Assembly: GCA_964571275.1 (NCBI GenBank)
Contig: CAZNCQ010000001.1
Location: forward strand, 52,659 to 116,658
Source of the DNA: DASRQZ01 sp964571275
Lineage (GTDB): Bacteria; Myxococcota_A; Polyangia; Fen-1088
Reading direction: 5' to 3'
DNA length: 64,000 bases
The position numbers and the translations under genes were made by a program. This document shows, in pieces, positions 56,995 through 64,000 of the stretch; the stretch's first letter is position 1; each line of letters begins with the position of its first letter. Under the pieces are notes generated by a model that was not told where the DNA came from, made no database searches, and saw only the letters and a list, made by a program, of their open reading frames with translations.

Positions 56995-57531
56995 CGTCCG
57001 ATCGTTTCTCCGCTCAGCGGAGCGCCGTGCGTCGGCTACGACGTCGTCATCCGCGCGCGGCGCCGCCAAGGCATGTGGACGGCCCTCGCTCACGAGGCGC
57101 AGCTCGCCAGCTTCGAGCTGGCCCAGGACGCGACCCCGTTCTTCGTGGATGCATCGGGAAATCACGACCTCGTGTTGAGAAAGGGCTCGACGCGAATCTC
57201 ACCCTCCGAGCGGTCGGTGGCCGTCATGGGACTTCTGGAGCGCCACGGGGCCGCTATCGACGACAGCATTCTCGGGGGCCACCGCCAGATCGAAATCAGC
57301 GAAGGGATAATTCGCGTCGGGGATCGCGTGATCGTCTGGGGAAACGACGCCGTCGAGATCACGCCCGACGGTGTCTCCGAGGGGTATCGCAAGTCCCCCA
57401 TACGCCGGACTCTTTGCGGTGACGATCAGAATCCCGTTTTCGTCAGCAATCTGCCCGGAACCGGATTACTCGAGTCTCCGTTCTTCAGTCGGCGCGGTTT
57501 GTTGGAGAGCATCTTCCGTCGCCGGTCGTGA
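56995..57531 (+). pseudogene. 5'-truncated GIDE-like (E3 ligase-like) domain protein
   Basis: From 56995 the frame reads SPLSGAPCVGYDVVIRARRR, ATPFFVDASG and, near the end, GDRVIVWGNDAVEI with GYRKSPIRRTL. The order resembles the GIDE domain ('SPLSG-xCxxY-V', 'PFxVDDxxG', 'GDxVxVxG', 'GYRxxP') seen in bacterial membrane proteins. In-frame, the stop at 56992-56994 lies directly upstream and no ATG, GTG or TTG occurs before ATG 57073, which sits inside the domain. The N-terminal membrane segment and first strands expected in this family are missing. It could instead be expressed from 57073 as a 152-residue fragment. Confidence 0.45.
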
Positions 57532-57597
57532 TCGGGTTGCTGTGCGGACCCGCGTGCTCGGGTGGAATCCCGCGAGCGGCGATGCTACTCACCTCGG

Positions 57598-57858
57598 ATG
57601 GCCAAGATTGACGATCTGCAGAAGGAACACGAAGCGAGGCTGTCCGCTTTGGTCACGGAGCTGGTCGGCAGAGGGAGTGAATCCGATCTGGCGCTCGTGC
57701 GAGCGCTGGTCCACCGCGGCATCCACCTAGCAGCCGAACGGAAGGCGATCGAGTTCTGCGCGCTCGCCACCTTCCTCGGCGAGATGATCGGGCACGCCCA
57801 CCACCTCCTGCACCCGGGGGATGCGACCGCGCCTGCGCACCGAGACGTCGTGCATTGA
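57598..57858 (+). CDS. Small helical protein of unknown function
   Basis: An 86-residue protein from ATG 57598 (an in-frame ATG at 57562 lies in less protein-like sequence). It is mostly two helices: DDLQKEHEARLSALVTELV and SDLALVRALVHRGIHLAAERKAIEFCALATFLGEMIG, then HAHHLLHPGDATAPAH with three closely spaced His that might bind a metal. No signal or membrane segment. It faces the 3' end of the STAND gene. I do not recognise it. Confidence 0.45.
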   Translation: MAKIDDLQKEHEARLSALVTELVGRGSESDLALVRALVHRGIHLAAERKAIEFCALATFLGEMIGHAHHLLHPGDATAPAHRDVVH

Positions 57859-57969
57859 CGCGACAGCACGCCCGCGCGCCATCGCAGGCTCAGCTTCAGG
57901 GAGAGGCGCATGGCGTGCGGAGGCGGCGGCGGAGAGCCGCGGCCCGGCTCGCACCGGCACAGCGAGAGA

Positions 57970-60900
57970 CTACTGCACAGTTTGGAAGTCGGTGGTGCTC
58001 GAGACGCCGACCCTCGACAAAGCAGAATGACAGATGTCGGCCGAGGAGGACGAGGACGGATGACCCAGGTGGATCCGTCCCCATCCGGCGGTGCGGTCGG
58101 TGCGAAACACGAGGAGACCGTCGCGTCCCAGGGCGATCTCGGAGGCCGATGCGCCGCATGGGATCGTCAGCGGGCATGTCCCGCGCTCGAGCTCCCAAAC
58201 GCGGAGGACGCCGTCCCAGCCCGCGCTGACCGCGTACGCGTCATCGTGGCTGAGCGCCAGGGAGCTGATGTACTGGTCGTGACCGCGCAGGCGATGCCGC
58301 AAGGCACGCTGGGCAACGTTCCAAACGCCAATCGATCCGTCCTCGCACCCGGTCAGGGCGATCTGGCCGCCGTCGCCGACGCACATCGTGCCGATGGAGC
58401 GGTCTTCCTCGATCGGGGGTCTGTCCTCCGGGTGCAGGAGAGACTGTACTTCAAAGGCCTCCTTCTCGTAGACGCAGACGTACTGGCCATTGCGGCTCGA
58501 GTGAGAGCCGCGTGTCGAGAGCCTCACTTGCCGCTGAAGCTTGCCCGACGGCGAACGGAGGAACGCGCCCAACTGCCCGGACGTCAGCACGGTCTGGCCG
58601 CCGGGAAGCACGGCGACGTGCCTGACGTAGGCTTCGACGTCCGCGCTGGAGAGGCGAGCCCGGCGTTCGACGTCGTAGAGGTCGAGCGCCGTCGCGTCAC
58701 CACTGGCCGCGCGCGCGATCGCGATGAAGCGGCCGTCGGGGGTCGTGGCAACTGCTATGGGATCCGTCTCGAGCGAGACCTGCCACTGCGGCGCAGGGGA
58801 CCTTGAGCTCCACACTTGAAGGCTGCGGACAGGCTTGGCCAATGTGACCGCAATGACCTGACCGTCGTCGCTGCACGCGATTCCGGTGGCATGCTCGAAG
58901 GGTTGCCTGGGCGCTCGGTGGCCGCGAAGGTCGACGAGCTCGAGACGGTTACTTGGACCGCCGAGACCGAGCCCTGCGTCGACGCTCGCGGCCACACAGT
59001 GGAACTCCGGAAGTGCCCGAATCACGCGGCCGCGGCGGGCATCCCAGAGCTCGGTTCCGGCACGGTTCGACGTGACGGCGTGTTGGCCGCCGTTGCCAAG
59101 CGCGACGAACGAGACTCCGCCCTCGGAGGTGGGACGGCGGAGCTGCTTCAAGCGTCGCCCCGAGCGTATGTCCCAAAGGGCGATCTCACCCACCATGCTC
59201 CCGGTGAGCAGGTATTCGCCCATCGCGTCCGTCGCGATCGCGGAGAGGCCGAGCACCCCGCCGCCCTCGTCCACAAATCCTCGCGTCTGAATTTCCCGGC
59301 GAAGGACCCGGCGCTCGAGGTCCCAGATCTCGAACGTCGTCTGAGACGGGCCCACCGCGACGGCCACGCGGCCGTTCACGCTGACCGAGAGCAAGACTGT
59401 GTAGCCGATGGCGACTTCGCTCACCTCACGCTCGTTCGCCAGGTCGTAGAGGAGCAGGGTGTTGAACCGTCGGACGGCGACCGTGCCGCCGTCCCTCGAG
59501 AACGCGATGACGTGTCCTTTCAAGCGCTCTCGGTCGAGCTCGCGGCGCCGTCCGTGAGGAAGGTGCCACAGGACGGTGCCACGGGCCGCGACGGACCCCC
59601 CTGGGCTGAGGGCGATCGGTCCCAGTTCACCGCGCAACCGGAGGCCGTCCCTTTCGGACCAGGGGCCGGTCTCGAGCGTGCGCTCGCGCCGGCCGGTCTG
59701 CAGGTTCCAGGCGCAGATTTGGTTCGAGCCTTCTGTCAGTGCCCAGTAGCCATCCTCGCTCATGCGGGCCGCCCACACGGATCGTGAGTCGAACGCGTCC
59801 GACTCACGATCACCGTCAGCCGTCGGCTCCTTCGCCTCATACAGCATGCGCGGCCGCCGGTACGACCAGGTCCCCTGCGGTCGCGCCGGTCCCTCCAGGA
59901 GGAAACACGGGAGGCCTTCGTCGTGCAGGTAGCGCTCGGCCAGCGTGCAAGCCGGCCCGCCGGCGGCGCCGTTTCGAATGGTCTGAGCGACCGTGCCCCT
60001 ACCGCCGTGGGTCGTTCGGAACAATGGGGCGCAGGCGTCCACTGCGGCTGAGAGCTCCGCTACGGCCTGCGCGCCGCCACGCGCGTCGCAGCTCGCGGAA
60101 GGCTCAGTCGGGGATCGCCCGAAACGCCGGCGGAGCCACCCGCGGAGGTCGGGCTTCGAGCGAGGCGGTTCGGGCTTGGCCGAAAGTGCGGCGAAGTCGC
60201 TCAAGAGATCGTCCGTCTGCCTGGCGGCGACCTTGGCCTCCAGGAAATCGTGGTCGGCCAACGCGCTCTCCAGACGCTCGAAGGCCCCGGCCCGGGCCAG
60301 GTGCCAAGGCAGCACGTCGACCTTGCGACGATTGGGGCCGCCTTTCAGCCAGTTCGGCTGCGCAGCGAAGAGATCCGCGAGCATCGCGTGCCACGTCTCG
60401 ACGGTACGGCCAAGGCTAGCGGGCGTCGGCGACAGATAACGTGCTGCGATGGCGCCGTGAAAGGCATCGTGGCGAATCGCAAATCGATCGGACCGACGGA
60501 CCAGAAACTCCATGAGCTGCGCCACGACGCTGCCCACGACGTCCGTCAAGGGTGCAACGTCGGCTCCGATCGCGGAACCCACGATCGCGGTGATCTCCTG
60601 CACCGATAGACCCCGGCGGGACAGCGCAAGGGGCGTGAGGATGAGTGGCACGACTTGGGCCGGTAGGTCGAAGACCGCGGCGATCCGTTGCTCGAGCCGC
60701 TCGAGCACGACGTCGAACGCAGAACGCGGGTGCTCAGGAAGCCGCGACAACATCTGGTCAAGGTCATCGTGCGTCGCGAAGCGAAGCTCGGAGAGGACGG
60801 CGCGCAGAAGCAGAGGGTTCGCCGTCGGCGGGCTCGAGATGAGCCGGTCAAGTTGGTGGGCGTTGAGTTCCTTGAAGAAGTCCTCGAGGTAGAGCTGCAC

Positions 60901-62358
60901 GAGCTGCGCGCGCTCGTCCGGCGTCTGCAGGGAATCGAGACGTTGGACGGAAAACTCTCCCGGCAGCAGGAATCGCTCGAAGCGATCGAGGTCCGTGACG
61001 CCCATCAGGAGGGCGACTCCTTGGGGCAAGCGGGCTGGCACCCAGTCGAGGGCGTCGGCGTCGTTCTCCAAGTTGTCGATGCCGTCGATGACGACGATCT
61101 TTCGGCGATCGGGTAACAGCTCCGAGACGATTCGCACCCACGAATCGCGCAACTCCTCGGGTCGTGTCGGGATCTTCGCGGTTGCAGCGGGGAGCGAGGC
61201 TGCCCGGTGCCTCGCACCCAGGTCCTCAATGACCGAAAGGAGCGTACGAGAGGCGTCGTCCGCTTTGTCTCCGACCCCCGCGAACCGGGTCACGACCACA
61301 TCGGAGGGGTGCGCCAGCGCATGTCCGTGGGCCCATCGGCCGAGGAAGGCGCTCTTACCCACGCCGGCGCCGCCCGTGATCAGGATGGGGACCACTCCGC
61401 GCTTCTCCAGGTCGCGGTCGACCGATTCCAGCTCGGGCGTGCGACCGACGAACCGCTGGGCCGATTCGAGCGCAAAGGACGCGTGGCGTGCCCAGTCCGG
61501 GTCGACTGCCGACAGCGATCGCTCCCCGACCCGATGGTCGTGGGCCGTGAACGCCTGGGCGAGCGCCGCGATGAGGTCGTCGGCCACACGCAGACCGAAG
61601 GAGCCGGTGCCACAGCGCAGGTTTCCGAACCTTGGACCCCCACGTTCGGCACGACACGTCGCCTGGTACTGGCGAACCGAATCGGGGATCATTCCCTGCT
61701 GGATGCGCTGGCGAAGCGCGGCGATGCCACGCGCACGGTGTGCCTGCGGCCAGCGGCCGTCGGGAGCGTCCAGGACCGGTTCAATCGTGGCCGCATCCAT
61801 GTGGCGAGCGGCCAGCGCGCGTTCGTCCGGCGAGAGCTCATCGAGCCACGCCGGGTCTCGCAGGTAGAAGAGCGCGGTGCGATTCGAGGATTCACCGGCA
61901 CCGGCGTCGTTCGACCACAAGGCAGGGCAGGCCTGGCGAATCTCGAGCTCCGTCAGCGAGACCCCCCCGGCGAGCAATTCCCGCAGACCGGGGCGCTGCA
62001 GCAGCGTGGCCTTCGAGATTGACTCGAGCGGGGGGATGAATCCGTACCGGCTACCGATGAGCGCGATGAAGACACTGCACTGATCGACGGAGGAGAGGCA
62101 TTTGTCGACGAGAGCACCGCTCGCGGCGGCGTTGTCCGGAATGCCCCACCGGAGGTCCACCTCGCGCAACAAGAGCCGGCGAGCCAAGCACCACTCCCGG
62201 ACCACCGGAAAGACCTGGGCCGCCAGGACTTCGCGCTCGGCCTCCATGTCCTTGAAAGTGCTCGAGACGAAGACACGCACCGTTTCCCAGTCGGGACCTC
62301 CGAGCGCGAAGGGGTCCCTTTTCGAAGAAACACGCGGGCTGCGATCTTTCTTTGCCAT
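57970..62358 (-). CDS. DUF4062-STAND NTPase with WD40 repeats
   Basis: A 1,462-residue signalling-type protein. Residues about 25-105 are a DUF4062 domain (VRVFVSSTFKDMEAEREVL and REVDLRWGIPD), a TIR-like module. The NTPase has Walker A GGAGVGKS at 329-336 and Walker B IVVIDGIDN at about 420-428. A winged-helix and helical relay follow, with RSDRFAIRHDAFHGAIAARYL near residue 630. From about residue 870 to the end there are roughly 12 WD40-like blades, the clearest being SLALSHDDAYAVSAGWDGVLRVWEL and GEYLLTGSMVGEIALWDI. STAND proteins of this build are thought to sense a ligand with their repeats, oligomerise and activate the N-terminal effector; some are anti-phage, but no defence neighbour is visible here. 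ATG 62358 is the first good start. Confidence 0.88.
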   Translation of the reverse strand: MAKKDRSPRVSSKRDPFALGGPDWETVRVFVSSTFKDMEAEREVLAAQVFPVVREWCLARRLLLREVDLRWGIPDNAAASGALVDKCLSSVDQCSVFIALIGSRYGFIPPLESISKATLLQRPGLRELLAGGVSLTELEIRQACPALWSNDAGAGESSNRTALFYLRDPAWLDELSPDERALAARHMDAATIEPVLDAPDGRWPQAHRARGIAALRQRIQQGMIPDSVRQYQATCRAERGGPRFGNLRCGTGSFGLRVADDLIAALAQAFTAHDHRVGERSLSAVDPDWARHASFALESAQRFVGRTPELESVDRDLEKRGVVPILITGGAGVGKSAFLGRWAHGHALAHPSDVVVTRFAGVGDKADDASRTLLSVIEDLGARHRAASLPAATAKIPTRPEELRDSWVRIVSELLPDRRKIVVIDGIDNLENDADALDWVPARLPQGVALLMGVTDLDRFERFLLPGEFSVQRLDSLQTPDERAQLVQLYLEDFFKELNAHQLDRLISSPPTANPLLLRAVLSELRFATHDDLDQMLSRLPEHPRSAFDVVLERLEQRIAAVFDLPAQVVPLILTPLALSRRGLSVQEITAIVGSAIGADVAPLTDVVGSVVAQLMEFLVRRSDRFAIRHDAFHGAIAARYLSPTPASLGRTVETWHAMLADLFAAQPNWLKGGPNRRKVDVLPWHLARAGAFERLESALADHDFLEAKVAARQTDDLLSDFAALSAKPEPPRSKPDLRGWLRRRFGRSPTEPSASCDARGGAQAVAELSAAVDACAPLFRTTHGGRGTVAQTIRNGAAGGPACTLAERYLHDEGLPCFLLEGPARPQGTWSYRRPRMLYEAKEPTADGDRESDAFDSRSVWAARMSEDGYWALTEGSNQICAWNLQTGRRERTLETGPWSERDGLRLRGELGPIALSPGGSVAARGTVLWHLPHGRRRELDRERLKGHVIAFSRDGGTVAVRRFNTLLLYDLANEREVSEVAIGYTVLLSVSVNGRVAVAVGPSQTTFEIWDLERRVLRREIQTRGFVDEGGGVLGLSAIATDAMGEYLLTGSMVGEIALWDIRSGRRLKQLRRPTSEGGVSFVALGNGGQHAVTSNRAGTELWDARRGRVIRALPEFHCVAASVDAGLGLGGPSNRLELVDLRGHRAPRQPFEHATGIACSDDGQVIAVTLAKPVRSLQVWSSRSPAPQWQVSLETDPIAVATTPDGRFIAIARAASGDATALDLYDVERRARLSSADVEAYVRHVAVLPGGQTVLTSGQLGAFLRSPSGKLQRQVRLSTRGSHSSRNGQYVCVYEKEAFEVQSLLHPEDRPPIEEDRSIGTMCVGDGGQIALTGCEDGSIGVWNVAQRALRHRLRGHDQYISSLALSHDDAYAVSAGWDGVLRVWELERGTCPLTIPCGASASEIALGRDGLLVFRTDRTAGWGRIHLGHPSSSSSADICHSALSRVGVSSTTDFQTVQ

Positions 62359-62802
62359 CGTTCGCGACAGTAACCTGGACGGAATTTCATCGCCGGGCTT
62401 GATTTGCTCCTCGTCAAACCAACACGCTGGTCTAGTGCGACATCTCGCGTGAAACGCATGGGATCTTACGTGCTACGCGCGTCCGGGATTCGGACAGTGG
62501 CCGTCCGCGCGGACACTCGCCGCCTGCCGCGATCTCACCGGATCAACCTGGGAGGGGTAATCGGGTGAGAAGCTGACGGTACCTACCAACTTCATTCCGG
62601 CGCGGCTTCTAGCACGCGGAAAACGGTGGATCGGATCCGCGCGGAGGCAAGAGCCAAGACCTTTGCGCGCCGCCGGACAGCATTTGTCACACAAACCTGC
62701 TGGCAATACGTCCGGCCCCGTGGCTTATCATCCACGCGCCGGCCGCGAGCAGCGACCAGGGGGGGCGACCGGAGGTGGCAGGACAACGAAAGGGGAAATC
62801 CA
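62359..62802. promoter_or_regulatory. Divergent intergenic region with a possible sigma70 promoter
   Basis: 444 bp between the STAND gene (- strand) and the 240-aa protein (+ strand). On the + strand, TATCAT at 62726-62731 is a 5/6 match to the -10 box; a TGGCAA at 62701-62706 is a poor -35 at 19-nt spacing. The start at 62803 has AGGGGA at the right distance. Nothing else stands out, and the - strand promoter could not be located. Confidence 0.25.
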
Positions 62803-63525
62803 ATGGCGGAGATCATCGGGGCCAGGGCAGACGCGGGACGGATTGAGGATCATGTGAGACGGTCGTTGCGCGCGGCGCTCGCGCGCGGAGGAGATATCGC
62901 GACGGCGGCGCAGAATCGATTGGCGCCCGCGGTGACGAGCATCGACGCCGCCGCCGCGCTGGCGAAGACAACCGAAGAGGCCGAAGCGACCGCGTGGGCG
63001 GCGTTGACCGCCGAGGACGCGAAGGCCGACAGCGGTATCGGCGCCGTCCGCGACGCCATGTGGAACGCGCTCGGGCGCCCGCGCACGAGCCCGCTCATGG
63101 ACCAAGTCTTCCCCGGCGGCGTCAGCACATACACATCGGGCGACCCGCGCGGCCAGCCGATCCTGATGCAGATCTTGCGGTCGCGCATCCTGGCCGCGTC
63201 CGCGCCGCAATGGACCCAGCCCCTGCGCGAAGGCTGGGCCGCGGAGATCGATGCCTTGCTCGCGCCGTACACCGCCGCCGTGGAAGCGCACCGGCCGATC
63301 GAGGCGTCCTCGACGGTCGCCGCGGCCGGATTGCGCGCCGCCATCCGAACGGCGCAGGCGCGTCTGTCGGCGTTCAAGCGCGACCTCCTGAGCCTCGGGC
63401 TGACGCAGTCACAGATCCACGAGATCATCCCGGACGCGTCGGCGGGCAGCGGGACGTCAGGGGCGTCACCGGGGAACGGCGCGGGGGCGACTCCGGCGTC
63501 TCCGGCGGGGGGCGCGAGCGCTTAG
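62803..63525 (+). CDS. Unrecognised 240-aa helical protein
   Basis: ATG 62803 was chosen because AGGGGA lies about 6 nt upstream; the frame is open 59 codons earlier but those codons are Arg-rich and not protein-like. The protein is helical: IEDHVRRSLRAALARGGDIATAAQNRL, then alanine-rich helices, a segment TSPLMDQVFPGGVSTYTSGD near residue 105, and helices to about residue 210 (LSLGLTQSQIHEIIPDA). The last 30 residues are Gly/Ala/Ser/Pro-rich and disordered. No signal peptide or membrane segment is visible. I do not recognise a family. Tandem hairpins lie within 65 bp of its stop. Confidence 0.6.
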   Translation: MAEIIGARADAGRIEDHVRRSLRAALARGGDIATAAQNRLAPAVTSIDAAAALAKTTEEAEATAWAALTAEDAKADSGIGAVRDAMWNALGRPRTSPLMDQVFPGGVSTYTSGDPRGQPILMQILRSRILAASAPQWTQPLREGWAAEIDALLAPYTAAVEAHRPIEASSTVAAAGLRAAIRTAQARLSAFKRDLLSLGLTQSQIHEIIPDASAGSGTSGASPGNGAGATPASPAGGASA

Positions 63526-63563
63526 GGCGGGGCGCGAGAGATAACAGTTTCGCTGGGTTACGG

Positions 63564-63619
63564 CTGGGATCGGCGGTGGAACCGATCCCGGCCGGGTTCA
63601 CCCGGCGGTAATCGCCGCC
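63564..63619 (+). terminator. Three consecutive hairpins (terminator-like, no T tract)
   Basis: Hairpin 1: GGGATCGG (63566-63573), 8-nt loop, CCGATCCC (63582-63589), extendable by two pairs. Hairpin 2: GCCGGG (63591-63596), loop TTCA, CCCGGC (63601-63606). Hairpin 3: GGCGG (63604-63608), 6-nt loop, CCGCC (63615-63619), sharing bases with hairpin 2 so the two compete. They follow the stop at 63525 by about 40 nt. No T run follows, so intrinsic termination is uncertain. Confidence 0.5.
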
Positions 63620-63658
63620 GAACCTTCGAAGAACGAGTACGGTCGCCGCGCGTGGCGG

Positions 63659-63917
63659 GCGAAGGGTCGGCGGCGGTGCAACGGCGGCGCGCGGCGGACG
63701 GCGAAGGTTCGGCGGGTGAATGCCGGTGGCGCGGGGGAGCCGCGAAGGTTCGGTGGCGCGCTGACGCCGACTGATACACGCGAGTGGACGTTGGGCGCGT
63801 TGATGTAAATCACGGGCAGCGCTTGCGACGGCTCGCGCGCCGCGCGCGGCGGGTGGACGAGGATCGCGAAGGTTCACACGAGGAGTGCACTTGCCGCGGA
63901 GCGCGCGCGAAGATTCG
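63659..63917. repeat. Degenerate tandem repeat, about 41-bp period, core GCGAAGGTTCG
   Basis: The core or a close variant starts at 63659, 63701, 63742, 63866 and 63907, with weaker versions at 63780 and 63825 (GCGACGGCTCG). Intervals are 42, 41, 38, 45, 41 and 41 bp. Between cores the units share little beyond G/C richness. The array ends 69 bp before a start codon at 63987. Confidence 0.6.
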
Positions 63918-63986
63918 ACGATCGATCGCGCCTGGCCGGCGAGGGGGGAGATCGGTTGCGGACGTAAGGGTCGGTAGAATCGCACC

Positions 63987-64000
63987 ATGACGAAGCAGCA
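63987..64000 (+). CDS. Start of a gene leaving the window (4 codons visible)
   Basis: An ATG at 63987 begins M-T-K-Q and runs out of the window. It is supported only weakly: AAGGG lies 16 nt upstream, too far for a normal ribosome site, but TAGAAT at 63975-63980 would be a -10 box about 7 nt before the ATG, as for a leaderless transcript. It may also be chance. Confidence 0.3.

Noticed and set aside
57910..58806. 298-codon + strand open frame opposite the WD40 region
   Set aside because: A shadow of the STAND gene; no motif of its own.
63659..63917. CRISPR array
   Set aside because: The repeated core is only 11 bp, degenerate, and the rest of each unit is not conserved; no cas genes.
1..64000. 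tRNA, rRNA, insertion sequences or prophage integrase genes
   Set aside because: None were recognised; no transposase-like protein, no cloverleaf and no rRNA segment was seen on either strand.

Overview
This 64 kb window has very high GC. Almost every gene throws long open frames on the opposite strand, and secreted products are rich in lipoproteins and beta-propeller repeats. That style fits a Gram-negative, predatory-type soil bacterium of the Myxococcota. The taxonomic guess is inference from composition and gene content only; no rRNA or other marker gene is present. Two runs of exactly 100 N (18423-18522 and 37314-37413) are scaffold gaps, so this is a draft assembly.

Region 1 (1 to about 42.6 kb, all on the + strand) is a phage-tail-like contractile injection system (eCIS, the Afp/PVC superfamily). 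In order it encodes the end of the tail sheath, the inner tube, a Cys-motif baseplate-associated protein, a disordered protein, a Pvc16/DUF4255-type terminator, the AAA+ ATPase (Afp15/Pvc15 type), a small accessory protein, a tube/baseplate adaptor (Pvc7 N-terminal type), a separate LysM-like protein, a gpD/gp27-like hub, a gp5/gpV-like spike, a gp25-like wedge, two large J-like baseplate wedge proteins and a gpI-like protein with a very long repeat-built extension. Three giant tandem paralogues with a DUF6519-like N-terminus and a right-handed beta-helix follow (1,429, 1,463 and 1,802 aa). Then come two paralogous fibre-like or exported proteins around a small coiled-coil protein, and a lipoprotein whose whole mature part resembles the C-terminus of the third beta-helix protein. 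Stop/start overlaps are frequent in the baseplate part, so the region reads as one operon.

Region 2 (42.7-54.0 kb) holds two DUF4157 (eCIS-core) proteins, the family marking putative eCIS cargo. The first (1,229 aa, + strand) looks like a polymorphic toxin with a possible nuclease-like C-terminus, followed with a 4-bp overlap by a likely immunity gene. The second is convergent, 2,289 aa, and carries two DUF4157 domains and a long repetitive beta-rich middle.

Region 3 (54.3-57.9 kb) has an Asp-box propeller lipoprotein, a second lipoprotein, two abutting gene remnants (a propeller-like piece on the - strand and a GIDE-like piece on the + strand) and a small unknown protein. Region 4 (58.0-62.4 kb, - strand) is one 1,462-aa DUF4062-STAND NTPase-WD40 protein, a signalling or defence type architecture. 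Region 5 (62.8-64 kb) has an unrecognised 240-aa protein, three consecutive hairpins, an array of degenerate repeats spaced about 41 bp apart, and the first codons of a gene leaving the window.

Working model: region 1 builds a contractile particle with unusually elaborate beta-helical appendages, and the DUF4157 proteins are its payloads, one with self-protection. The STAND protein is a separate sensor module. The tape measure, the PAAR tip and further sheath or tube paralogues were not found and may lie upstream of the window.
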